A stretch of DNA of 7,118 bases from Verrucomicrobiota bacterium (GTDB taxonomy: Bacteria > Verrucomicrobiota > Verrucomicrobiia > Limisphaerales > UBA8199): contig JAPLUA010000150.1 of the NCBI GenBank assembly GCA_026397855.1, forward strand, positions 1 through 7,118, given 5' to 3'. Numbering within the stretch: position 1 is the stretch's first letter; each line of letters begins with the position of its first letter. Of the stretch, positions 1-6,754 are shown piece by piece. A program made the position numbers and the translations under genes. The notes below the pieces were generated by a model. The model was given only the letters and a program-made list of their open reading frames with translations, ran no database searches and had not been told where the DNA came from.

Positions 1-137
1 ACCTCGGCGTGAATGTCCCGGCTGCGCCCGTCTTCGCCTTCGTGGTCGGCGCCGTGGTCTTCTTCCTCTGCGCCAAGATGGGCCTGCAATCGGCAGTGGT
101 GCCGGTCTCCGGTGCGCTGGCTGAAGCGACCAAGTAA
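1..137 (+). CDS. C-terminal end of an unidentified membrane protein (5' truncated)
   Basis: The reading frame beginning at base 3 is open to a TAA at 135-137 and gives the last 44 residues of a protein whose start lies outside the window. Residues about 10-27 (from PVFAFVVG to CAKMG) are strongly hydrophobic and look like a final transmembrane helix. The remaining short tail (QSAVVPVSGALAEATK) would lie beyond the membrane. The coding reading is supported by the terminator that begins 18 bp after the stop. I do not recognise the family: a transporter or ion pump would fit one terminal helix, but 44 residues are too few to decide. It is convergent with dnaE, so it is not part of that cluster. 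Confidence 0.6.
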   Translation, partial: LGVNVPAAPVFAFVVGAVVFFLCAKMGLQSAVVPVSGALAEATK

Positions 138-154
138 AAGGATCGCTGGCTTTC

Positions 155-195
155 AAACCCGCCTCGCGCCCCTCGGGGTCGAGGCGGGTTTTGCT
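155..195 (+). terminator. Intrinsic (Rho-independent) terminator of the upstream plus-strand gene
   Basis: A perfect 12-bp inverted repeat, AAACCCGCCTCG at 155-166 and CGAGGCGGGTTT at 180-191, encloses a 13-nt loop in which CCC and GGG can pair further. On the plus strand it runs into TTTT, then GC, then TTT, so it is oriented to end transcription of the gene that stops at 137. On the minus strand the stem is followed only by TTTGAAAG, a poor U-tract. It may nevertheless slow transcripts leaving dnaE, whose stop is about 90 bp away. Nothing else convincing is seen in the 138-281 gap. Confidence 0.85.
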
Positions 196-281
196 TTCTA
201 TGGGGAGTCCCTGGAGGCAGTGCGGTTGGATTATGGAGTTGCCACGCGAGGACGCGGGCATCCTTCCCCTTCAATTCCCGC

Positions 282-3200
282 TCATCCCTCCGCGTCGTCA
301 CCCTCCGCTCGTCTCTCCCATCGGCGGGGCGCGCGTTCAGGCAGGCTCATGTCCACCCTCGCGTAGTAGGTCTCCTCGCCGAAGCGGTCGTCGGCTGCCT
401 CTTGCAGCGCCCTCGATGGCGCCACGCAGAACTTGTCATGCGTCTCCATGAAGATGACCTCGCCCGCGGGGCGGAGGAAACAGAGGAACAGGGGGCATTT
501 GCCCGGATGCGCGGCGACCAGTTCGCGGATTGACTCCAGGTGCCCTGGGTTGATGTGCGCGGTGTGGAGGCGCAGGTGGACCTGCTTGGTGTAGCGCAGC
601 GGCGCGTCATCCAGCGGCATGATTTCCTGCGGAAAGATCTTGGGCCGGTCATCGCCAGTATTGACCTCCCCGATGACGAGGATGGCTCTGCCGGGAGCGA
701 GCAGCTCGCGGTATTTGTCGTAGTTTTCGTTCAGGCAAAGCAACTGCACCGAGCCCTCCTGGTCTTCGAGGGTGGCCAGGCAGTAGGGTTTGCCGCTCTT
801 CTTGGACACCCCGTTCTGCACCGCGGCGACCAGCCCGCCGATGCGGGTGAGGCTGCGCGAGGGCACCTGCGCGAGGGTCGAGGTGTTGGACAGCGCATAT
901 TTCTCGAGGATAGGCACGTAGGGCGTCAGCGGATGCCCGGTCACATAGAACCCGAGCAGCTCCTTCTCTTGCGCCAGCAACTGGTGGTCCGGCCATTCCG
1001 GCAGGCTGGCTGTGGACTCCGCCTGCCGATGGGACGGCTCTTCCAGGGCGCCAAACAGTGAGGCCTGCCCGCGCTGGCGGTCGGCGATGATGCCCGCCGC
1101 GCGCGCCAGGGTCCGCTCAACCTGCACGAACATCGTGGCGCGCGTCTGGCCCAGGCAGTCACACGCCCCGCACTTGATGAGGGCCTCCAGCGCTTTGCGG
1201 TTGACCGCGCGGCCGTCCACGCGCTCGCACAGGTCGGCCAGTGTCCGGAAGCTGCCGCCCTCCCCGCGGCCCTTCAGGAGGGCTTCCACTGCGATCTCGC
1301 CGACGCCCTTGATGGCAGCCATCCCGAAACGGATGGCCAGGGCGGGACGGGTGTCCGACGCGTGCCCTGCCGCGGCCGAGGCCGCAGGCGGGGAGGCCGG
1401 GGCGGCTGCTTTTCTTTGCGCCGGCGCAAAATGGACGCGGCTCTCGTTCACGTCCGGCGGCAGCACCTCGATGCCCATCCGCCGGGCCTCGTTGATATAG
1501 AGGCTGAGCTTGGCCGTGTCCGCCATGTCGTTGGTCATCATGGCGCAGAAGAACTCAACGGGGTAGTTCGCCTTGAGGTAGGCGGTCTGGTAGGCGACGA
1601 TCGCGTAGGCGGCGGCGTGCGATTTATTGAAGCCGTAGCCGGCGAACTTCTCGAGCAGGTCGAAGACCTGGTTCGCCTTGGCGGCGGGGATGTTGTTCAC
1701 CTTGGCGCAGCCTTTGACGAAGACATCGCGCTGCTGGGCCATTTCCTCCGCCTTCTTCTTGCCCATGGCGCGGCGGAGCAGATCCGCGCCACCGAGGGTA
1801 TAGCCGGCCAGCACCTGGGTGGCCTGCATGACCTGCTCCTGGTATACCATGATGCCGTAGGTCTCGCGGCAGATCGGCTCCAGCAGCTCGTGCTCGTATT
1901 CAATCTTCACCTGGCCGTGCCGGCGGCTGATGAATTCCGGGATCAGCTCCATCGGCCCCGGCCGGTAGAGGGCGATCAGCGCCGTGATATGCTCGACGGA
2001 GCTGATCTGGAACTTCCGGCACAGGTCGCGCATTCCGCCCGATTCAAGCTGGAACACCCCCAGCGTGTTGGCCTTGTTGAGCAGGTCGTAGGTCTTCGCG
2101 TCGTCGAGCGGGAGGCTGTCAATCGGCACCTCCGTGCCGCACGTCTGATGGACCATCTCGCAGGTGTTGCGGATGACGGTGAGGGTCTTGAGCCCGAGGA
2201 AGTCCATCTTCAGCAGCCCCAGGTTCCCGACCGGCCCCATGGCGTACTGGGTGACGGTGACGCCGTCTTCGTCCTGCTTGAGCGGCAGCAGGTTGACCAG
2301 CGGCTGGTCGCCGATGACCACGCCCGCCGCATGCACGGACGCGTTGCGCGTCAGGTCCTCGAGGACAAAGGCGGTGTCCAGCAGCTCGCGCGTGACCTCC
2401 TCGCTCTCGTAGGCCTGCTTGAGCTCCGGCGACTGCTTGAGCGCCTTTTCCAGGGACATCTTCAGGTCTGCCGGGATCATCTTCGCCAGCCGGTCGCATT
2501 CGCCGTAGCTCAGCCCCATGACGCGGCCCACGTCGCGCACGACGGACTTGGCGCCCATGGTGCCGAAGGTGATGATCTGGGCGACGGCGTCCCGCCCGTA
2601 TTTCTCCCGCACGTACTCGATGACATCGGCGCGGCGGTCGTCTGCGAAATCAATGTCAATATCGGGCGGGTTGACGCGCTCCGGGTTGAGGAAGCGCTCG
2701 AACAGCAGCCCGTAGCGGATCGGGTCCACGTTGGAAATCTCCAGCAGGTAGGTGACGATGGAGCCGGCCGCCGAACCGCGCGCCACGCAGGCGATGCCCT
2801 TCTCGTGCCCGTAGCGGATGAAATCACCGACGATCAGGAAGTAGCTGAGGAAGCCGGTCTTCTCGATCACTTTCAATTCGAGCTGGAGGCGGTCAATGAC
2901 CACCTTGACCGCCGCGGCCACTGCAGGGTCCAGGACGCCGGGTGCGGCCTGGTGCGCGGCATCCGGGGATTGATCCCTGGCGGCGGGCGGTCCCGGGGGA
3001 CTTTGGGCTTTGGACTTTGAGCCCTGAACTTCCCGGCACGTCGGCAGCCGCCGGGGATCTTCGACGCCCTCGATAATGAACTCGTGCCCCTCGACGCGCG
3101 TCAGGATGCCATAGCGTTTGCGCAGGCCATCGCCCAGGAGGTGGCGCAAATAGCCGTCCCGGGTGAAGTGTTCAGGCGGATGGAATACCGGGTAATGCAG

Positions 3201-4052
3201 CTTGCCGAACTCGATCTCCAGGTTGCATTTCTCGGCCACCTCCAGCGTGTTGCGCACCGCCTCGGGGACTTCGGTGAAGCGGGCCGCCATCTCCTCCGCG
3301 GATCGCAGGTAGAACTGCTTTTCGGCATACCTCATCCGCTTCGTGTCGGTGAGCTGGGTCTGGGTGCCGATGCAGATCAGGCAATCGTGGGCGTGCGAGT
3401 GTTCTTTATCAATGTAATGCACGTCGTTCGTCGCGACGAGCTTGAGGCCGAACTCCCCGGCCCAAGCGATGAGCTGCCGGTTGACCTTGGTCTGTTCGGG
3501 CAAGCCGTGATGCTGCAGCTCCAGGTAGAAGTTCTCCGGGCCGAGCGTCTGCTTGAACCAGTCAATGGTCTCGCGCGCGCGGGGGAGCTGGTCCTTCTGG
3601 ATCCACTCGGGAATCTCGCTCGACATGCAGCCGGAGAATGCGATCAGGCCGTCCTTGTGCGCCGCCAGCAGCTCCTTGTCAATGCGCGGCTTGTAATAGT
3701 AGCCCTCCAGGTGCGCCTTGGTGGGGAGCTGGATCAGGTTCTTGTAGCCGGTTTCGTCCCGGGCCAGCAGGACGAGGTGATGATACGCATCCCGGCCGCC
3801 GTTGGCGCTTTTCTTCTCAAACCGGCTGCCGGGGGCCACATAGACCTCGCAGCCGATGATCGGCTTGATGCCGCTCCTGCTGGCGGCCTCGTAGAAGTCA
3901 ATCGCCCCGTAGAGCGCGCCGTGGTCGGTGATCGCCAGGGCCGGAAACTTGAGCGCATGGGCCCTCTCCATGAGCCGGTCCAGCCGGCAGGCTCCATCGA
4001 GCAACGAATACTCGGTGTGCAGGTGAAGATGAACAAATTCCGCGTGCGACAT
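282..4052 (-). CDS. dnaE: DNA polymerase III alpha subunit (replicative polymerase)
   Basis: This is the catalytic subunit of the replicative DNA polymerase, which extends DNA at the fork in the cytoplasm while bound to the sliding clamp. The N-terminal PHP domain (about 1-290) begins with HLHLHTEYS and ITDHG. The palm carries PDIDIDF (463-469) and KMDFLGL (615-621), placing the catalytic aspartates at D464, D466 and D617 by comparison with E. coli D401, D403 and D555. Fingers motifs are DLLRRAMGKKK (757-767) and GYGFNKSHAAAYA (805-817). A helix-hairpin-helix segment (AAIKGVGE, 912-919), the clamp-binding pentapeptide QASLF (996-1000), an OB fold (about 1068-1130) and a C-terminal domain follow. 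At 1256 residues it exceeds the roughly 1160 of E. coli, mostly through insertions near 319-378 and 877-905. The start is secure because the PHP motif begins at residue 8. AGGGGA abuts the ATG, so no well-spaced ribosome site is seen. It lies 64 bp after hemN, on the same strand. Confidence 0.97.
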   Translation of the reverse strand: MSHAEFVHLHLHTEYSLLDGACRLDRLMERAHALKFPALAITDHGALYGAIDFYEAASRSGIKPIIGCEVYVAPGSRFEKKSANGGRDAYHHLVLLARDETGYKNLIQLPTKAHLEGYYYKPRIDKELLAAHKDGLIAFSGCMSSEIPEWIQKDQLPRARETIDWFKQTLGPENFYLELQHHGLPEQTKVNRQLIAWAGEFGLKLVATNDVHYIDKEHSHAHDCLICIGTQTQLTDTKRMRYAEKQFYLRSAEEMAARFTEVPEAVRNTLEVAEKCNLEIEFGKLHYPVFHPPEHFTRDGYLRHLLGDGLRKRYGILTRVEGHEFIIEGVEDPRRLPTCREVQGSKSKAQSPPGPPAARDQSPDAAHQAAPGVLDPAVAAAVKVVIDRLQLELKVIEKTGFLSYFLIVGDFIRYGHEKGIACVARGSAAGSIVTYLLEISNVDPIRYGLLFERFLNPERVNPPDIDIDFADDRRADVIEYVREKYGRDAVAQIITFGTMGAKSVVRDVGRVMGLSYGECDRLAKMIPADLKMSLEKALKQSPELKQAYESEEVTRELLDTAFVLEDLTRNASVHAAGVVIGDQPLVNLLPLKQDEDGVTVTQYAMGPVGNLGLLKMDFLGLKTLTVIRNTCEMVHQTCGTEVPIDSLPLDDAKTYDLLNKANTLGVFQLESGGMRDLCRKFQISSVEHITALIALYRPGPMELIPEFISRRHGQVKIEYEHELLEPICRETYGIMVYQEQVMQATQVLAGYTLGGADLLRRAMGKKKAEEMAQQRDVFVKGCAKVNNIPAAKANQVFDLLEKFAGYGFNKSHAAAYAIVAYQTAYLKANYPVEFFCAMMTNDMADTAKLSLYINEARRMGIEVLPPDVNESRVHFAPAQRKAAAPASPPAASAAAGHASDTRPALAIRFGMAAIKGVGEIAVEALLKGRGEGGSFRTLADLCERVDGRAVNRKALEALIKCGACDCLGQTRATMFVQVERTLARAAGIIADRQRGQASLFGALEEPSHRQAESTASLPEWPDHQLLAQEKELLGFYVTGHPLTPYVPILEKYALSNTSTLAQVPSRSLTRIGGLVAAVQNGVSKKSGKPYCLATLEDQEGSVQLLCLNENYDKYRELLAPGRAILVIGEVNTGDDRPKIFPQEIMPLDDAPLRYTKQVHLRLHTAHINPGHLESIRELVAAHPGKCPLFLCFLRPAGEVIFMETHDKFCVAPSRALQEAADDRFGEETYYARVDMSLPERAPRRWERRAEGDDAEG
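2919..3098 (-). other. Low-complexity linker insertion in DnaE between PHP and polymerase domains
   Basis: This stretch encodes DnaE residues about 319-378. It falls between the end of the PHP region (LRKRYGIL) and the conserved start of the polymerase region (LELKVIEKTGFLSYFLIV). In most DnaE proteins these two blocks are joined by a short linker. Here the joint contains a Ser, Pro, Ala and Gln-rich segment, including GSKSKAQSPPGPPAARDQSP, with no recognisable fold. It is probably a disordered surface extension. The boundaries are judged by eye against remembered DnaE sequences and may be off by ten residues either side. Confidence 0.65.
2999..3019 (-). repeat. Three-unit heptamer tandem repeat (CAAAGTC type) inside dnaE
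   Basis: Read on the minus strand, three exact-length 7-nt units lie head to tail: CAAAGTC, CAAAGCC, CAAAGTC. A decayed fourth unit (CAGGGCT) lies at 3020-3026. Because 7 is not a multiple of 3, a unit is read in a different frame each time, and three units (21 nt) keep the dnaE frame. The encoded peptide is SKSKAQS. A small inverted repeat (GGGAT, TG, ATCCC) lies nearby at 2966-2977. From memory, CAAAGTC-type heptamer arrays are scattered through some Verrucomicrobiota genomes. That association needs a genome search. Confidence 0.7.
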
Positions 4053-4116
4053 TCCCCTACTCTACCGCCTCGCGGGAACCAGGGGCAAGCCGAGGTTATT
4101 CACCGTCGCCCTTTTG

Positions 4117-5490
4117 CTAGATCGTCCGGGAAAACCGGTTCTCTTTGCGTGTGGAGGCGTAGGCGTCGAAGCGCATGGCGATGTTCCGGATCAGCAGCCG
4201 CCCGAGGTCCGTCACGCTGAGCCCCTGCGCGGTTTTCACCAGCAGCCCGTCGGCCTCCATGTCGTCCAGCGATGCCAGCTCCCGGGCAAAGTGCGCCTTG
4301 AAATCGAGTCCAAGCAGTTTGGACATGGCCTCGTAGTCCAGGCCCAGGTCGCACATGAAGCGCATGATGGTTGTCCGGCGCACTTTGTCCTCGTCCGTCA
4401 TGAGGTAGCCGCGGCTCAGCGGCAGGTTGCCGGTGTCCAGGGAGGCGTAGTAGGCGGGCAGCTCCTTGTGGTTCTGCCAGTAGAACCCCTCGGCCTGTGA
4501 TATGGAAGACATGCCAAACGAGTAGATGTCCGCCCCGCCGCGCGTGCTGTAGCCCTGGAAGTTCCGCTGCAAGGTCTTCCCCCGCTGCGCCACCGCCAGC
4601 TCATCCCCGGCGCGCGCGAAGTGGTCCATGCCGATATACACGTAGCCCTCGGCCGTGAGCCGCTCGATGGTGAGCTTGAGCAGTTCGAGCTTGGTCTCCG
4701 GGGAGGGCAGGACTTCGGGTTTGAGGATCTTCTGGGCCGGCTTCATCCACGGCACATGGGCGTAGTTGAAGATGGCAAAACGATCCGGCTTGAGCGAAAG
4801 AACCTCATCCAGCGTCTTGCCGAAGGAGGCCGGCGTCTGGTGCGGCAGGCCGTAGATCAGGTCAATGTTGACCGATTCAAAGCCGACCTCGCGCATCCAC
4901 TCGACGACCTGCCGGGTCATCTCGAACGGTTGAATGCGATGCACGGCTTTCTGGACCACCGGATCGTTGTCCTGCACCCCCATCGAGCCCCGGTTGAAGC
5001 CGACCTCGCGCAGGGCCACCAGGTGGTCGCGGGTGAGGCGGCGCGGGTCCACCTCGACGCCCGCCTCGGCGTCCGGGGCCAGCGTGAACCGGGAGCGGAT
5101 CATCTGCCCCAGCCGCCGGATCTCGTCCGGCAGCAGGAAGGTGGGCGACCCGCCGCCAAAGTGGAGCTGCACCACCTTGCGCTTCGGGTTCAGCAACGGC
5201 TTCATCAGGTCCATCTCCCGCTCCAGGTACTGCACGTATTGGGAGCTCTTCTTCTGGTCGGCGGTGATGACCGTGGTGCAGCCGCAAAACCAGCACAGCG
5301 AGTAGCAGAACGGCAGGTGGAAATAGAGGGAGAGGTCGCGATCGGCCTGGTTGTTGGCGCGGATGTTCTCGATGAAGACCTCGCGGGCGATCTCGCTGGT
5401 GAAATGCGTGGCGGGCGGGTACGACGTGTAGCGGGGGCCAGGGACGTTGTATTTCTTCACCAGCTCCAGGTTGACTTTCAGCATGCTCAT
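4117..5490 (-). CDS. hemN: Oxygen-independent coproporphyrinogen III oxidase (radical SAM)
   Basis: This cytoplasmic radical SAM enzyme decarboxylates coproporphyrinogen III to protoporphyrinogen IX without oxygen, in the late haem pathway. The GPRYTSYPPATHF segment near the N-terminus is diagnostic of true HemN. The [4Fe-4S] motif is CYSLCWFCGC, with C62, C66, C69 and C71 in the same numbering as E. coli HemN, and Y56 and H58 are also present. FGGGSPT (111-117), the SAM-binding glycine motif, follows. NRGSMGVQD (166-174), NIDLIYGLPHQTP (208-220), GMDHFA (287-292) and RNFQGYSTRGG (309-319) are further family blocks, and the C-terminal HemN domain ends RFSRTI. Its 457 residues equal the E. coli enzyme, so it is not the shorter HemW haem chaperone. 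Of two nearby ATGs, the first (5488-5490) is preferred: GAGGAG lies 6 nt upstream. The start overlaps the hemE stop in ATGA, implying translational coupling. It suggests haem synthesis under low oxygen. Confidence 0.96.
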   Translation of the reverse strand: MSMLKVNLELVKKYNVPGPRYTSYPPATHFTSEIAREVFIENIRANNQADRDLSLYFHLPFCYSLCWFCGCTTVITADQKKSSQYVQYLEREMDLMKPLLNPKRKVVQLHFGGGSPTFLLPDEIRRLGQMIRSRFTLAPDAEAGVEVDPRRLTRDHLVALREVGFNRGSMGVQDNDPVVQKAVHRIQPFEMTRQVVEWMREVGFESVNIDLIYGLPHQTPASFGKTLDEVLSLKPDRFAIFNYAHVPWMKPAQKILKPEVLPSPETKLELLKLTIERLTAEGYVYIGMDHFARAGDELAVAQRGKTLQRNFQGYSTRGGADIYSFGMSSISQAEGFYWQNHKELPAYYASLDTGNLPLSRGYLMTDEDKVRRTTIMRFMCDLGLDYEAMSKLLGLDFKAHFARELASLDDMEADGLLVKTAQGLSVTDLGRLLIRNIAMRFDAYASTRKENRFSRTI

Positions 5491-6647
5491 TTGAAGCTCC
5501 TCACCGCGTTCACGAGGCTCTCGATGTTCTCCAGCTTGGTCGTCGGCGGCACCCCGTGCCCCAGGTTGAACACGTGCCCCGGCCGGCCGCCCATTTCCCG
5601 GAGGATGCGCCGGGTTTCGGCGCGCACGATCCGGGGCGTTGTGTTGAGCAGGTAGGGGTCGAGGTTGCCCTGCACCCCCACGTGGGCGGGCACCCTCGCG
5701 CCCACATCGGCCAACCGCAGGTTCCAGTCCACCCCCAGCACCTGCGCCCCGGTCGCCACCAGGTCATCCCAGTTCCCGTGGGTGCCCTTCGAGAATACGA
5801 TCACCGGTACCCGCTGCTTGAGCGCGGAGATGATCCTCTTGATCCACCGGCCCGAGGCGGGAACCCAGTTCCCATCGGACAGCAGGCCGCCGTGACTGTC
5901 AAAAATCTGGACAGCCTCGGCACCAGCTTCAATCTGCATTTGCAGAAAAGCCGCCACGGCGCGCGTGAGCTTTTCCATGAGCCGCTCGAACATGGCCGGG
6001 TCGGAATAAAAGAGCGCCTTGGCCTTGGTATATTCTTTGACGCCACCGCCTTCGATCATGTAGTTGGCCAGCGTCCAGGGGGCGCCGGCAAAGCCGATCA
6101 ACGCCGTGCGGCCACCCAGCCCGGACTTGATCATCGGCAGGGCCCGCGCGACGTATTGCAGCCGCTCCGTCACCGCTTCCACCTCGAGCCGGTCAATGTC
6201 CGCGCGCGAGTTGAGCAGGAACTCCATCTCGATGCCGCCCGTGTCGCGAAACTGGTAGCGCTGCCCGAGACCCTCGCATACGACGAGAATGTCGCTGAAC
6301 AGGATGGCGGCGTCGAAATCAAACCGCCGGATAGGCTGCAAAGTGACTTCGGTGGCCAATTCCGGGGTTTGCACCAGCTCGACGAAGGAATACTTCTTCT
6401 TAAGCTCGCGGTATTCCGGAAGGGCACGCCCGGCCTGGCGCATCAGCCACACCGGCGGATGATCCACCGGCAGGCAATGACAGGCGTTCAAAAAGCGCTG
6501 GCGGTTGCTCAGTTTGGCCGGTTGAGAGCCGGTAATGCCGGAGGGGGCGCGCCCCGGATTCGCGGCCGGGCCGCGCGAGCCCGCCGCCGTCTGGCGCCGG
6601 GCCGGCTTCCTGGCTTTCCGTTTGCCTGATTCAGTTCTCGTTCGCAT
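5487..6647 (-). CDS. hemE: Uroporphyrinogen III decarboxylase with N-terminal extension
   Basis: This cytoplasmic enzyme removes four carboxyl groups from uroporphyrinogen III to give coproporphyrinogen III, the substrate of the adjacent HemN. Numbering from the ATG at 6645-6647 gives 386 residues. The signature PPVWLMRQAGR carries R70 and R74, FSDIL carries D119, NYMIEGG carries Y196, FDSHGG carries S251 and NLGHGVPP carries H364. These match the human active-site residues R37, R41, D86, Y164, S219 and H339. The catalytic core starts near residue 46 (LSNRQRFL). The 45 residues before it are an unusual tail, rich in Arg, Lys, Ala and Pro; HemE proteins are usually about 340-360 long. No ATG, GTG or TTG lies in frame between 6645 and the core, so the tail belongs to the gene unless a rare codon is used. 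A TTG at 6648-6650 is an alternative start, and no clear ribosome site precedes either. hemE is the first gene of the minus-strand cluster. Confidence 0.95.
   Translation of the reverse strand: MRTRTESGKRKARKPARRQTAAGSRGPAANPGRAPSGITGSQPAKLSNRQRFLNACHCLPVDHPPVWLMRQAGRALPEYRELKKKYSFVELVQTPELATEVTLQPIRRFDFDAAILFSDILVVCEGLGQRYQFRDTGGIEMEFLLNSRADIDRLEVEAVTERLQYVARALPMIKSGLGGRTALIGFAGAPWTLANYMIEGGGVKEYTKAKALFYSDPAMFERLMEKLTRAVAAFLQMQIEAGAEAVQIFDSHGGLLSDGNWVPASGRWIKRIISALKQRVPVIVFSKGTHGNWDDLVATGAQVLGVDWNLRLADVGARVPAHVGVQGNLDPYLLNTTPRIVRAETRRILREMGGRPGHVFNLGHGVPPTTKLENIESLVNAVRSFK
5497..5502 (-). promoter_or_regulatory. Ribosome binding site of hemN, inside the hemE 3' end
   Basis: GAGGAG on the minus strand is separated by 6 nt from the ATG at 5488-5490. 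It lies within the last codons of hemE, so ribosomes finishing hemE would uncover or pass straight onto it. It decides the hemN start: the second in-frame ATG, six bases further in, would be 12 nt away and less well spaced. Confidence 0.75.
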
Positions 6648-6725
6648 CAATGGTTGGCGCGACCGACGTTTGCCCGCGATACAGCAGAGAGCAGGGCAAC
6701 CGGCGAGACGCCTTTAGTCCGCTTT

Positions 6726-6754
6726 AGAGTAACAGAGCTCGGATATGGCATCAA
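6726..6754 (-). promoter_or_regulatory. Weak candidate sigma-70-type promoter for hemE
   Basis: On the minus strand TTGATG (6749-6754) and TACTCT (6726-6731) are 17 bp apart. They match the consensus hexamers at 4 of 6 and 3 of 6 positions. This would start the transcript near 6719, about 70 nt before the hemE ATG. The spacing is ideal but the -10 is poor, and it overlaps the sigma-54-like element on the other strand. This is the best candidate I see for the hemE cluster, not a firm call. Confidence 0.2.

Noticed and set aside
241..259. Possible hairpin (GCC-CGCG arms) between the terminator and the dnaE stop
   Set aside because: The stem has a bulge and a 4-nt loop and there is no U-tract on either strand. 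It is not a convincing dnaE terminator.
13..451. Plus-strand frames of 117 (13-366) and 86 (191-451) codons at the left edge
   Set aside because: The first overlaps the membrane-protein end in another frame and runs through the terminator. The second lies across the terminator edge and the dnaE 3' end. Both are low-complexity Ser, Pro and Arg products.
1362..3020. Long plus-strand open frame of 552 codons opposite dnaE
   Set aside because: It lies wholly antisense to the well-supported dnaE frame. The predicted protein is a His, Val, Leu, Asp and Arg-rich string without a recognisable domain, as expected from the complement of a GC-rich gene.
3084..5655. Plus-strand open frames of 378 (3084-4220) and 344 (4621-5655) codons opposite dnaE and hemN
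   Set aside because: They are mirror frames of real genes with conserved catalytic motifs. They cross gene boundaries arbitrarily and show no domain or ribosome site.
6544..6555. Perfect 12-bp palindrome (GGGGCGCGCCCC) within the hemE tail
   Set aside because: It lies in a very GC-rich Pro/Ala/Gly coding stretch, where such palindromes arise easily. No regulatory context supports a function.
5556..6629. Plus-strand open frame of 357 codons opposite hemE
   Set aside because: It is antisense to hemE throughout. Its composition (His, Pro, Arg, Gly) follows from the hemE codons, and no family is recognisable.
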